64,000 nt of DNA from Plantago ovata (taxonomy: Eukaryota; Streptophyta; Magnoliopsida; Lamiales; Plantaginaceae). Position 1 is the first letter of the stretch, and each line of letters starts with the position of its first letter. The stretch covers positions 107,754,942 to 107,818,941 of the forward strand of contig CM051455.1 in assembly GCA_028274465.1 (NCBI GenBank), in the 5' to 3' direction. Shown piece after piece: positions 22,991 to 38,769 of this stretch. The translations under genes were made by a program, and so were the position numbers. Below the pieces are notes generated by a model. The model worked only from the letters and a program-made list of their open reading frames with translations, searched no databases and was not told the DNA's origin.

Positions 22991-24638
22991 ATGCCGAAAC
23001 CCAGACTGCCTCGTTACACCATACAACCGGATGAGATTCCACGCACTCCTCAGTCACCACGTACTGAGGGAGATGACACCGGGCCTAGCTCACAGCACGA
23101 CTCCCCGACTGCTCGTGGGACTCCAGGTGAGTCCAGTAGGGGCTCGAGCGATCCCCGTGACCCATGGGCCCACGTGCCAGACGATGACTGTCCCTACAGA
23201 TCACCCATGGACGGTCTTCAGTGGAATGGTAGGCCTGTACTCTACCCTAACGGGGACAAGTAAGTATTATGATTTAACTTATATATTTACGTCAAAATGT
23301 TGTATTATGGCTTGAGTTCATTACTATATATTACGAAGGTTTGCTTAATGATTGCCTTATTCTTTGCAGGTTATTTGCGGAAAAGGCGGCTCACAACCTA
23401 GGCCAGATCATCAGGGCCAAGATGCTCCCACCACAACAGGGTGGCGCCCAGTGGACTACCATCCCTGACCAGTTAAAGGGAGAGTACTTTGAGGAGCTGA
23501 GGGTGAGTTAATAATCATACTGCTGGCTGTTTCATAATTGTTTTTTTGTCTTGAGTGGTATGTTACTGTATGTGAGTGGTATGTTACACTATATTTGGGT
23601 GTTTGTCTGTACTTGTGTAGAAATATTACTTCCTTCCCAAAGCTCTGTTGTGGCCACTCTGGTACTGCTTCAACGCCCATGGTAGTTCCCTTTACAAGGG
23701 GATGGTTAATACCATGAAGGCCAGGCACACTGACGGACTGGGGAAGCCGAGTTGGCTAGGAGATGAACTGTGGGTTCAGTGGAAGGCCTACTGGCCTGAT
23801 CCAAAAGTCCAGCGTGCGGCTGAGCAGAACGCTTCAAACAGGAAGGCGAGGCCCGAGGATGGGACCAGGAGCATGGTCACACATCGATTTGGCTCTCAGT
23901 CCATCGCTACAGCCAACATGAATAGGCTGGTAAGTGTATAATTAATTAACTTTGTGGTTTTAATATTATTCTTGTACTTGTAATATCAGTTCAAACTTTG
24001 TGATTTTATACATCATGCCTCTTATACTTTGTGATCTTTTTTATCATGCCTTTTATACTTGTAATTCATGTGTCATTCAGATTGAGGATAACGAGAGTCT
24101 TCTCTTCACGTTCTTCACGAAGTCTCAGATGGGCCCTGATGGCGAATGGTTGTCTACTAAGGCCGAGAAGATTGCGGTAAGTTCTGCAATACTTGTGTTC
24201 ATTAAATACGGTTGATTTCAATAATACTTGAATTCACTAACGCCTTGCACTATTGATTTATCCTTTCAGAAGGACTATACAGACAGGATTAGTGACAAGG
24301 ACCTCACTGTCGAGGAGATGAACAACATTTTCTTGGAACTGGATCGGGAGGACGAGAAGGGTCGTCGCTTGGGACTAGGGAGTTTGGCTGCTACCACCAG
24401 TAGCGCGAGGCATGCGCGTTCCCGTCATCTCGGGAACTCTGCCTCATCACGGACCACGTCTTCTAGTACTTCTTCTGAGGCCGCCCTCAGAGCGGAGTTG
24501 GCAGAGAAGGATGCAGAGATTAGGAGGCTGGCCGAGAGACAGGCTGAGCAGGAGGCCCACATCGCTGCCATTTATGCGAAGTTGGGGATGCCACCTCCTT
24601 CCTCCAGCGCACCACCACCGCCACCCACTTCTCCATGA
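22991..24638 (+). CDS. CACTA accessory protein (Transposase_24 / Ptta-En-Spm-like), intact, 391 aa
   Basis: Five exons fit GT-AG borders and keep frame: 22991-23259, 23370-23502, 23621-23929, 24081-24176 and 24270-24638 (1176 nt). The ATG directly follows an acceptor AG, so an upstream 5' UTR intron is likely. The N terminus is Pro/Ser/Arg-rich and disordered. The middle has the pattern of plant CACTA 'Transposase_24' proteins (WPLWY; later TVEEMNNIFLEL). The C terminus is a coiled coil (about 24474-24590, LAEKDAEIRRLAERQAEQE) followed by a Pro tail. By analogy with TnpA it may bind the subterminal repeats; that is inference. The same gene, in worse shape, is in CACTA-2. Confidence 0.75.
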
Positions 24639-24877
24639 TCCAGTTTAGTTTTCTTATGTTGTTTTTCGACTCATGAACGAATATTATACTTCCTATCGGA
24701 TATTACATTAAATATTTATTGTATGAATGATTTTTATTATGATTATTGGATCGTTTCGTTATTGAAAATGCTTTTTGCATTTATTTTTGGGGAATTTATT
24801 TATTACGAATATTAATGATGTGTGTAACAGGTTCAATGGTTTTTTTGGTTTGGATTTTATTTAAATATAAAGAATTT

Positions 24878-24919
<42 letters not shown>

Positions 24920-24920
<1 letters not shown>

Positions 24921-25209
24921 AAGCGACGGATAACTCATCCGTCGCTAAAGTCCTGGTCAGACTACTAAGCTGACCATGACTTTTGCGACGGATGAGTTAT
25001 CCGTCGCAACACGGTCAACGAATTATCCGTCGCTATTCCGTCGCTAATCCGTCGCTAATTCGTGACGGATCGTTGATTCGTCGTTAATTCGTTTACGACC
25101 AATGTATTTGCGACGGAATTCTCATCCGTCGATATATTTAGCGATCCGTCGCTGAGCCTAATCAGCGACGGATCGCTTATTTTCAGCGACGGATGAGTCC
25201 GTCGCTGAA
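24920..25209. repeat. CACTA-1 right subterminal repeat array
   Basis: GCGACGGAT and ATCCGTCGC copies in both orientations match those of the left end. Confidence 0.8.
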
Positions 25210-25585
25210 CATCAGATCCCTTGTAGTGTTGGGAGATTACGCCACTCTCAGATACCACTCTAAAAAGCGTTTGTGTGATTTACTTACTGCATTTAGCTTT
25301 CAGCAAATTTTATCTGTTTGTACACAGTCACTCACATCACTTGCTGAAACACTTTACTTGCTGAAAAAGCACTTATTGTTTCAAAGACTTCCGCTCTCTG
25401 ATTTTAAGTATCAGCAAACCAAGCTACTGTAAAGTAACTTACGCCTGCTGAGAAAGTTAAGTATCAGCAATCTCATTACTGAAAAGTAATAAGTACTTGC
25501 TGAGAAAGTTTTAAACGACAAAAGTTTGAAAAGACTATTCACCCCCCCCCCTCTAGTCTTTTCTTGTTGTTTAAAGGGACCAACA

Positions 25586-28500
25586 GTATGTCTCTGCATG
25601 TGAAGCAAAGTGGAGAATATTTGAGTTTCCTCTCCATTATAGAACTCCAACAGTCGATAGGTTATCATTTCATTTGGAGGACGAGCAAGGTATTTCATTT
25701 AAAGATGGTGATTACATCCCTGATTTGGTAGAAAAGCCCACTGTCAAACAGTCTAAGTTCCTGCAATGGTTTGAATTGAATAAGGTAGACCCTGATGCCC
25801 GAAAGTTGACATATGCTGAGATCCCTCTTGAGTACTGCTGGAAATCTAAAGAAAGTATATGGTCCAAAAGGAAAAATAAAACTCAGGGTGTTGGACGCTT
25901 GTATAGTGTTCCAATGAATCAGGAAAACATATACCACATGCGCCTCATGCTTAATTATGTCATAGGGGCTACATGCTTCGAAGATATAAGAACCGCCAAT
26001 GGCATTGTATACGACTCATACAAACAAGCATGTGACAGTTTGGGCCTTCTGTTTAATGATGGAGAGTATGTTGCTGGAATAAAAGAAGCAAATGAGTGGG
26101 GAATGCCGTCTTACTTGCGACACCTGTTCGCAATGCTGCTATTGTCACGGAGTATGTCCAAGCCATCTGAAGTATGGAATAAGACATGGAAATTATTGTC
26201 CGATGACATCCTTCATGCACGCTAAAAAAGTTGCAACAATCCAGGTACTATTTTTTTTTTCCTTCTTTTATCTTTAAATTTATTTTTAACCTTAATAGTT
26301 TCAAGACTTATCTTCCATCTGTCAACTATAGCACTTGGCAAACAAATTAAATAGTAATACCAAATTCAATAATTTATCATGTACATTTAGTTGTTCCCTA
26401 AACAAAACTAATTTGAAAATCCACCATCAAACAACTCTCAAAATCTTCCATCAGAAAACTTATTTCTCGTACCTAACATTCTGAACATGCTCTGTGCATA
26501 CACACCACCCTATACAAACAGACCATGACACTCTATTATGGAAATATGACTATATTCATGAAAACTTATTCATTTCTACCGCTGCACTTTAATTCGTCTG
26601 GTCAGCCTTCGTATCCCAATTGTATTGTAGTGTCAGTAATTTACTAACAATAATTTCCAGTAATAAAATGATATATTTTCAGTAATTACATTAATATTTA
26701 TTGGACATCAATTAATTTTCCAGGTCTGATTCTAATGGATGAGCAGATTAATAATCTTGCTTTGGCTGAGCTCGAAAAGTTATTGAATAAAAACTGCAGC
26801 AGCCTCCGCTATTTTGACATGCCGATGCCAGACGAGTATGTCATTGATGATGCCACCAACCAATTCATATTGGATGAAACTTCATATGACAAAGATGCAA
26901 TGAGAGTTGAACACAATAAGTTGTACCCGCGGTTGACGGAGGAGCAACGATTGATATATGAAAAGATCATGGCTGCTGTTGATGATCACAGAGGTGGATT
27001 GTTCTTTCTATATGGGTATGGAGGCACAGGCAAGACTTTTATTTGGAGAACATTATGCTCTGGTTTAATGGCTAGAGGAGATATAGTTCTGCCAGTGGCT
27101 TCCAGTGGAATTGCTTCACTTTTGGTTCCTCGGGGTAGGACTGCTCATTCAAGATTTGGAATACCTATACATGTCCACGAGCACTCAGTTTGCTCTAAGA
27201 TCACTCGTGATTCTGATTCGACTGGACTTCTGAAGCAAACAAGACTTATTATTTGGGACGAAGCTCCTATGACCCATAGACATTGTTTTGAAGCACTTGA
27301 TGGGAGTATGAGGGATGCTTTGGGTCGTCCAGATAGCCCTTTTGGCGGCCTGGTGGTTGTACTTGGTGGAGACTTCAGACAAATCTTGCCGGTGGTTCCC
27401 AAGGGAAGTAGATTTGACATTGTGAATGCTTCTATATGCTCATCTAAACTTTGGGATTCATGTGAGGTGCTTAAGTTGACAAAAACATGAGATTACATGT
27501 TAGTTTAGTTTCATTTAAATCACATTGTCATTTAATCATTTTCTTTATTTAAGTAGAAAAATATAGTACGCGGTACGCATTGAAAATAATTAGCGTTTCT
27601 AATAATATCAGTCAAACATATATATTTATATTTATATTTAATTTAAATTATATACATGTAATGAAGGTTATCTGTTACAATTCTAAAAAATTTAATATAA
27701 CTATGCCACAAACTGTTATAGAATATATAATGAAACTGGAAAAAGAAAAAAAAATTAATATAGGAGTTTAATTAGAGTTGAAGGCCAAAATGTCATTGGA
27801 TTTGTAATTGTACCTTCCTCTTCCTTTCCTATACTAATTGAAGGCCTCAACAGTATTACAACGTGGTGGATTTATTTTAACTTTTGCATGTTCATGATTT
27901 ACATATTTGAAAGTACTTATATTATTACATTTTTTATTTTATTTGTGAAAAAAAAATTATTCCGAAAACTTGCCCCTCTTCCTTTTATATAACAGTAAAG
28001 ATATTTTTTTTTTCTTTTAATCATAGACTGACTGGATCTTCATCTTCTGAGATTGAAGAGACAAGAGAGCTCGCAGATTGGATATTACATGTTGGTGATG
28101 GTATTGGTGGTGAAGAAAACTATGATCAGGCTGATATCAAACTACCTGATGATATAGTGATACACTCTGTAAATGATCCGATTCCTACAATTGTCGAGAG
28201 CACATATCCATCATTATTGGAGCATATTGGGAATCCATCCCTTGATCCAGAATATTTTCCCAACCGAGCAGTTCTTGCCCCAACAAATGAAATAGTTGAC
28301 AAAATTAATGACTATATCATGTCATTGATGCCTGGTGATGCTGTGGAATACCTGAGTGCAGATAGCCTTAATAAGATGGATGCTGATTCTACTGATTTGG
28401 AAGATGTTTTCTCTGTAGAATACCTAAATACAATTAATTGTTCAGGGTTGCCAAGTCACATGATAGTATTGAAGGTTGGCTGTATGGTCATGCTTCTAAG

Positions 28501-28889
28501 AAATATCGATCAAGGTTCAGAGTTGTGCAATGTACAAGGCTAATTGTTACCGCTCTTGGCAAGCATGTGGTAGAGGCCAAAATGATTTCTGGATTAAATG
28601 CAGGGAAAAAAGTTGTTATTCCAAGAATGATGTTGAGCCCATCTGACGAGGCAAGATTCCCCATCAATTTTGATAGGAGGCTGTTCCCTATCTCTGTCTG
28701 CTTTGAGATGACAATCAACAAAAGTCAAGGACAGTCTCTCTCCCACGTTGGACTCTATCTTCCCTCACATGTATTTAGCCACGGGCAACTGTATGTTGCT
28801 CTCTCAAGAGTCACCAGCAGGAAGGGTCTCAAAGTATTGGTGTGTGACAAGGATGATAATACATCTGATACTACTACCAATGTGGTCTA
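25586..28889 (+). pseudogene. Helitron Rep/helicase gene, 3' half with PIF1-type helicase
   Basis: The frame resumes at the copia target duplication and continues the Rep C-terminal region to about 26245. An intron (about 26246-26723) leads to the PIF1-family 5'-3' helicase at 26724-27490. Walker A (GYGGTGKT) lies at 27014-27037, the DEAP box at about 27257-27268 and GGDFRQILPV at about 27367-27396. The C-terminal helicase motifs are at 28027-28889, ending near YVALSRV. Breaks: a frameshift or stop at about 26222, a lost base at 27488 just before NMRL, and a lost base at about 28534. The stretch 27491-28026 between helicase halves is AT-rich, lacks a clean GT donor and may be an intron or an insertion. 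Confidence 0.88.
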
Positions 28890-29202
28890 AATAAATCTTT
28901 GATAATTTTTAAGGTGATAATATTCTTCCTTTTTCTTCAGTGTACTTGATGTATTTCACTATTTAATTATTGTACTTGCACAACTTCACTAATTTCACCT
29001 TTTTAAATATGCACAGCTACTTGCCGTCTGTATTGCCTTTCAGGAAAGAGTACCAGACTGATATTTATTTGCTCATTAAACTTATTAACATAGATAGTAC
29101 CATATTGTTGTTTGAACTGCTCATTAAACTTCTCAACATTGTATAATTCAACTACTATTGTAACGTTTTATGATATCTGGTACAATTGTTTGTTCTTCTA
29201 TT

Positions 29203-29235
29203 CCCCGTCGGTTTAAGCGACGGGCTACTGACTAG
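29203..29235 (+). other. Helitron 3' terminus with hairpin
   Basis: Arms CCCGTCG (29204-29210) and CGACGGG (29218-29224) enclose a 7-nt loop, and CTAG closes the element at 29232-29235 with T next. This is the transposition-termination signal of Helitrons. Confidence 0.85.
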
Positions 29236-29984
29236 TAAATAAAGTAAATGAAAAAGGTAGTGGGATAAGTTATTTTTGAAGATTTTTAATTGAAAAGTAA
29301 CTTCTTTTTTTTTTTTGTCAGAATATCAATGTTATATTGTGTTCATACTGAGATTTTGAGATGAAAATTTATACTACCTCCGTCCCGGAAAACTTTATCT
29401 ATTTTGACTTTTTGTGGTCAACATTTTTTGATTTTAACTACAAATTACTCTTAAATTGTAATTGTAATGATAAAATACATAACAAAATTATATGATGAAA
29501 ATTTAGAAAGTAAAGTTTCATCATATAATTTTGTTTTGCTGATCTAGTTAAGGAGGTCATCGGTAATCATTTGGGAAGTAGTCCTGTTGTCAATGATTCT
29601 GTAGTTAAACATTGGACAAAGGGGACCTCTCTCCATTAAGAGGGCTTATTACTGTCTTTTTTTTGTGCATTTGATTTGACTCAACCAACTTGGTCTTGGT
29701 CCAGAGGGAGCAGCCCCATCCTGCGGCTTTTTGTTGCTGCAGGTGAAGCACATAGACAGTTAGCGTGACAACAATGAATGTTAATATATCTATGATAGAA
29801 TCTATATTATACCCTTTTATTTGATCCTTAATGAAACTTGATTAAAAAGCATGTTAAATTGCACCGGCCATTAGTGCCAAACAAGATTATTGGCACCAGA
29901 CATCGGTACAATGATGGGTGCCTCGAAACAAAGTTTGAAATTGGAGTTCGGATCAATATAATTGGTTTTTATAATAATGGTTTT
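29236..29984. other. Spacer between Helitron and lysyl-tRNA synthetase, with a Stowaway-like MITE remnant
   Basis: At 29372-29373 a TA is followed by CTACCTCCGTCCCGG, the typical Stowaway end, but no matching right end is seen before about 29525. So it is a truncated or one-ended copy. The rest is AT-rich and would include the 3' UTR of the tRNA synthetase on the - strand. No other feature is seen. Confidence 0.55.
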
Positions 29985-34487
<4,503 letters not shown>

Positions 34488-34575
34488 TAGCGTGAAGTTG
34501 ATTGAAGCTGATGACAATGTTTATCGCAGAGAAGAAAGCGAGGTAGTGGGCGCGTAAAGGTTTTGGTTTTTCGAT

Positions 34576-34584
34576 AAACCCTAA
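34576..34584. promoter_or_regulatory. telo-box (AAACCCTAA) upstream of lysyl-tRNA synthetase
   Basis: The motif lies about 90 bp upstream of the ATG on the gene's 5' side. Telo-boxes are common in promoters of plant translation-machinery genes, which fits a tRNA synthetase. Confidence 0.5.
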
Positions 34585-34599
34585 TTTTGATAAGTAGTA

Positions 34600-34856
34600 C
34601 TTCCTCCCCAAACTTTAAAGGTTTACCCTTTATTTTTGTTGACTTTTCGATATTCGGTTTGACCTAAAATAAATAATAACTCGTTAAGAAAAAAATAATT
34701 TTAAAAATTATATTATAAAAGTATACTTCTTATATTTGTATAATATAACTTCTAAATATAATTTTTTCGTAATCAATTATGATTAATTTGAGGTCAAACC
34801 GAACATAAAAAAGTCAACAAAAACAAAGTGTAAACCTTTAAAGTTTCCGGAGGAAC
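34600..34856. mobile_element. Stowaway-like MITE at the lysyl-tRNA synthetase promoter
   Basis: The ends are CTTCCTCC and GGAGGAAC inside a TA duplication (34598-34599 and 34857-34858). The inverted repeats continue inward with AAACTTTAAAGGTTTA and GTTGACTTTT blocks for about 75 bp each side. There is no coding capacity. Its left end is 113 bp from the synthetase ATG. Confidence 0.75.
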
Positions 34857-34860
34857 TAAC

Positions 34861-35417
34861 TGTTAACATACAGATTCTCCATGGAATCTCAGAAGAACTC
34901 AGCTCATCCCAATCCACCAAAACAGCTGAAGTCGTGCCCACATATCGAAGTCCCAATTCGCCTGGTGCGCTAGTCAAATGACGAATTGGACATCCTCAGT
35001 TCGCAACGGCACCGTTTTACTCATCTCAGCCCAACACAAGTCAAGGATCCGTGTTTTGATCCTCACCCTTCATCCCTGCAAGGACATAACATGATCCAAT
35101 GGCTCCTGCTTTAGCTCCAAAGGATGAGTACAACAGTACTTGGGCGTTTCAGATCCATTCCCCTTTCCCATTTCTATTTCTTTATCTAGCTTATAGGGTT
35201 CCGGTCGATTTATTACCGTTAAATTAGCCGTTGAGGTAGCTTAATCTTTCCAGTTCAAACACTATTTAAGTTGTGTGGTTTGTAAGTCGGAGGCTTAAGT
35301 AATGAAGTTATAGTTTTAGCACTTCTCTTCTTTTCTGCAATTTTTTTCTTTAATTTTCTTAGTTGTTAGTTCGCTTTCTCTGCCTAATCGCAATAGGTAG
35401 AGGAAAGGTTCGTAACA
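34861..35417 (+). repeat. 5' LTR of the chromovirus-like element
   Basis: It starts TGTTAAC and ends GTAACA, just before a degenerate tRNA-Met-type primer site (TTAGCTACCAGAGCCAGG, 35420-35437). There is no second LTR to compare with, so the limits rest on the terminal TG/CA and the primer site. Confidence 0.6.
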
Positions 35418-35479
35418 AATTAGCTACCAGAGCCAGGTTAGGCAAAGTTTATGACGAGCTTGAGCCTTTCTATACAGAA

Positions 35480-36336
35480 ATGACAAACACTAGGACTAAG
35501 GATCTCTTTGAGCAACAACGACAACTTCAAGAACAGATGGCTCAGTTGAATGCTCAACATAATGAGAATCATCAAGAGACATCCAACTTGAAGCTGTCAG
35601 TTGACAAGATGACCTCGTCCATGGATTTGGTTATCAAAAAGCTTGATTCAATGAGCAGAAACCCACCACCTCAAAATACACAAGGCGCTTCTACCTCAAA
35701 CAATCACCCACCACCACCAAAAAATCATCCTATGCCACCTCGGAATCCGACAGCTCCATCAGTCTATCCATCCCCTACTAGAGCTGCTAATCCCATATTT
35801 ATTCCACCCCAAGGAAACAACTTCCAACAACACAGTCAAAATTCTCCTGGCCCATACAACCCACAGTTCCAACAACCATTCATGAACCACCCACCACATC
35901 AGCATAATAACCATCACTTTCCAAAGATTGACTTCCCCAGGTTTGATGGAACCAATCCCAGAAACTGGGTAATGAAATGTCAGAGATACTTCTCTGTAGT
36001 TACTGACATTCCTGAGCACAGCAAGGCCAACATGGCATCCTTGTATTTTGATGGAAAGGTTGACAAGTGGTTCCGAAGTTTCGCTTATAATCGTGGCATC
36101 ATACCTTGGGAGATGTTAGTTAATAACATACTCAAGAGGTTTGGTGAAGAAAAGGAAGAAAATGTGGTATTGCAGTTACACCAACTGGTGCAAGAAACAA
36201 CAGTATCTGATTTTCTTGAAAAGTTTGAGGAAATGAAAGCAACTCTTGAGATGTTTGATACACATTACTCAGAAGCTTTTTTCATTGGTTGTTTTCTCAG
36301 TGGCTTAAAGGAAGAGCTCAGATATCTTGTTTTATC
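35480..36336 (+). pseudogene. Chromovirus gag, first part
   Basis: Gag forms the particle. From ATG 35480 there is a Gln-rich coiled-coil start, a Pro/Asn/His-rich stretch (35660-35920), then the retrotransposon gag core from DFPRFDGTNPRNW (about 35932) to the ILKRF and CFLSGLKEELR blocks. It is cut by CACTA-2 at 36336 and continues at 39942. Confidence 0.8.
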
Positions 36337-36354
36337 CACTACAATAAAAACATG

Positions 36355-36716
36355 ATTAGCGACGGATACCATCCGTCGCTATATGTTAGCGATCCGTCGC
36401 TAAACACCAATAGCGACGGAAAGCCCGTCGCTAAATAGGACGTCGCGAAAAGTGGCGTCGCTAACGAAATAAGCGACGGATAATATAATCCATCGCTGTT
36501 TTCAGCGACGGATTAGACGATCCGTCGCAAACTTCATCGTTGATCAAAGTTGAGACGGATAATTGATCCGTCCCTATAATATGGGGACGGATGAAATCAT
36601 CTGTCGCTATATTGCTAGAACACGTGTCAGGTGTTGGGCAGACGAGATTTGGCGAAGGATGGTTTAATCCGTCGACGGATGGTTTAATCCGTCGACGGAT
36701 GGTTTAATCCGTCGCT
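36355..36716. repeat. CACTA-2 subterminal repeat array, left
   Basis: GCGACGGAT and ATCCGTCGC words occur in both orientations, including three tandem copies of a 21-bp CGACGGATGGTTTAATC-type unit at about 36653-36715. Confidence 0.8.
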
Positions 36717-36948
36717 AATTGGTCTGGAATATTTTTTTTATTTGTTTATTTATTTATTTTATTTTATTTTATTTTTCTTTTAGTTGTACACCGCAAATAC
36801 GTAAATATTTCGTAACTAAACATTATATACAAAAAAAAAAATTGTTCTAAGCATTAATAAAATGAAAGTACTAATTGTCCTAAGCAAAGAAACATGAAAA
36901 AAAAAAATTGAAATAGAAAAAACTTGTTCGAAAAATAAAAAAAGAGCA

Positions 36949-38750
36949 CTACTGTTGAGATCCTGGGGGGGGGGGCATCAGGGGGGCATCGGCATCATCG
37001 AACATGAAGAAGTCGGGAGGCGGCGCTCCACGGGGAGGGGGGGCATACTGCGCCATGAGCCACTCGATGGATCTCTTGAATCCATGCCTCATCCTCGCCT
37101 GCTCTGCCCTCAACTGAGTAGTCTCCTGGACAGTCGCCTTCAGCTGTTGCTGCTCCTGGAGGAACTCGGGAGGCACATCGGCTTGTCCCCTTCGGCGCTT
37201 GGAGGAGCTGGAGGAGGAGCCACCCTGGTTCACCGTCTCCGCTATCGCCTGCGAGAGGTTGCCCATGCCGAAGACACGCCCCTTATCATCGAGATTCACG
37301 ATCTCGAGATAGATGGCGTTCTCCTCCTCGACCGTGAGATCAAGGTTCTCAGTCCTGGCCAGGAACTCCGCCTGAAAATTCAAACAAACAATTAAGATTT
37401 AATTAGTACGTTATTGATCGAAGAATCAAATATTCAACAATAAGCTCAGGAATCGAAAAAATATAAAACATACCGCGATTGTTTTCGCCCTATCAGACTG
37501 GAAGGTCATCTTGCCATCCTTATCCAGCTCCCCGTGAGCCTCACAGAAGTGATCCCACATGGTCTGCTCCCTCCCCTCCGATATCTTCATCAAATATATA
37601 TATAAATTAATAAAGTAATGATTGAATTGAAATAAGACTTAAGAAAGAAAAAGAAACTATAACAAAGTACGTGACTTACCGCGTCTAGGTGGCGCGCCAA
37701 CTGGGATTTCGAACCCAGCCGACGCTTCACCGAGCCTGTCCCATCCGGTGGATTATGGGACCGGTTCTCCTTGTTCTGCTCCGCCAGCTTCTGGGCTTGA
37801 AGGTTCTCCGCCCAATACTGCTTCCACAGGGGCCACTCCTCCTCCCAAATCCACCCCGGATTCTTCCCTGATGCCTTGATCTTGGCGACCTTCTTCCGGA
37901 ATGCTTCGGAGCCTCATGTTCGAAGGCATACCACAGCTTCGACTTGAACTTGTTGGGGAGGAAGAACTTCTCCTACATTTCAAAAAGTATACAAAATTCA
38001 GACTAACATATATATAACACGGTGACTAACATATCACCAAAACAATTGCACATTGTCCTATTTTCAACTAACACACGGTGACTAACATATCACCCAAACA
38101 ATTGCACATTGTCCTATTTGAACTAACACACGGTGACTAACATATCACCCAAACAATTGCACATTGTCCTATTTCAACTAACACACGATGACTAACATAT
38201 CACCCAAGTAATTGAGAACATACCACTTAAACCATAAGAGAAGAAGAAAGATTACTAACCTCCAGAGCATTCCAAATCTCCGTCTTCCGCTCCGGAGTGA
38301 AAGTATGCCACTGGGCTCCAAGTGGTGGGAGATCCACTTTCTTCGTGGATTCCTTGCTTATGAACTTTGCAGCCTCCCTCGGCATCATCCTGTTGCAATA
38401 ACATACACAAATTAATCCAACTAAATAAAACATGCAATACCAAACACAAATTAATCCAACTAAATAACTTACACATGCCCAGGCATGGGTCAGACGACGA
38501 GTTTTCCATTCACCCGCCCTGTACACCTCCCCCCTGTACCCATCATCCGGCAGGTTAGCAAACACGTCTGGGCCAGTAGACCGTGCACTGCTGCTAGAAC
38601 GGGGGCCAGGGGACTGGGTCTGGTTGACATGAGTCGCTGAGGTCCCCCCGACTCCGGCTGACTACTAGGGGTGCGGAATGACGAGTCTGGCTCGGCGTAG
38701 CTACGGCTGCTGGCCGCCAACAGCTTCCCCAGTTTCTTTGGCCTCGACAT
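36949..38750 (-). pseudogene. CACTA-2 accessory gene (Transposase_24-like), frameshifted
   Basis: It is the counterpart of the intact gene in CACTA-1. Approximate exons: 38473-38750 (ATG, MSRPKKLGK), 38262-38398, 37680-37973, about 37475-37587 and 36949-37376 (stop TAG). Shared landmarks are a Leu-Pro-Asp-Asp stretch in exon 1, LWYAFE, a Trp-rich EEEWPLWKQYW block, TMWDHFCEAHGELD and LTVEEENAIYLEI. The C terminus is a Gln-rich coiled coil with a Pro tail. Exon 1 changes frame between 38580 and 38640, so this copy is probably not functional. Reading direction is opposite to CACTA-1. Confidence 0.7.
38020..38213. repeat. Four-copy tandem repeat, 55-56 bp unit, in a CACTA-2 intron
   Basis: GGTGACTAACATATCACC recurs at 38021, 38077 and 38132 and, with one change, at 38187. 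The units contain ACATTGTCCTATTT. Confidence 0.85.
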
Positions 38751-38769
38751 GATCTGCAGGTTTAAGAAC

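Larger units (their letters stand above)
21532..25228 (+). mobile_element. CACTA (En/Spm) element 1, non-autonomous
   Basis: The ends are CACTACAAG and CTTGTAGTG, with a 3-bp duplication TTG (21529-21531 and 25229-25231). Both subterminal regions are packed with GCGACGGAT and ATCCGTCGC in both orientations. It carries one intact accessory gene (22991-24638) and no large transposase (TnpD-like) gene, so it would need transposase in trans. It lies within a copia LTR that is otherwise clean, so it is younger than the copia insertion. An A run of about 37 lies at 24882-24919. Confidence 0.92.
10468..25585 (+). mobile_element. Sirevirus-like Ty1/copia retrotransposon with extended 3' env-like region
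   Basis: The LTRs start TGTTAGG and end CCAACA, and the direct repeat GTATG flanks the element (10463-10467 and 25586-25590). Integrase lies before reverse transcriptase, the Ty1/copia order. A long extra reading frame lies between RNase H and the 3' LTR. The polypurine tract AAAAAGGGGGAAA and the clustered LTR palindromes fit what I recall of Sirevirus/SIRE1-type elements. The 68 bases of the 5' LTR present before the gap match the 3' LTR exactly, so the insertion looks young despite several frame breaks. A CACTA element sits in the 3' LTR. Confidence 0.85.
20215..25585 (+). repeat. 3' LTR of the copia element, carrying a CACTA insertion
   Basis: It starts TGTTAGGAAACTTG and ends GGACCAACA. 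Without the CACTA element (21532-25228) it is about 1.67 kb. It has a TATA box at 20974-20982 and a block of tandem palindrome units at about 20385-20575. TTGCTGA and its complement occur many times. Confidence 0.9.
1..29235 (+). mobile_element. Autonomous-type Helitron, decayed, 5' end outside the window
   Basis: One rolling-circle transposon carries, on the same strand, an RPA70-like gene and a Rep/helicase gene. Its 3' end is visible as a hairpin at 29204-29224 followed by 11 bases ending in CTAG (29232-29235) and then T, which is how Helitrons end. The 5' TC end lies left of base 1. Two LTR-type insertions (482-3066 and 10468-25585) interrupt it, and the reading frame resumes exactly across each target duplication. 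Stops, frameshifts and a slipped TA repeat show that the copy is dead. Without the nested insertions the visible part is about 11.5 kb. Confidence 0.9.

Noticed and set aside
21551-25209. GCGACGGAT repeats as a satellite or tandem array
   Set aside because: They are confined to the subterminal parts of two CACTA elements and occur in both orientations, as expected for transposase-binding arrays.
29374-29525. Complete second Stowaway MITE
   Set aside because: Only the left end is recognisable; no matching right inverted repeat was found, so it is noted only as a remnant.
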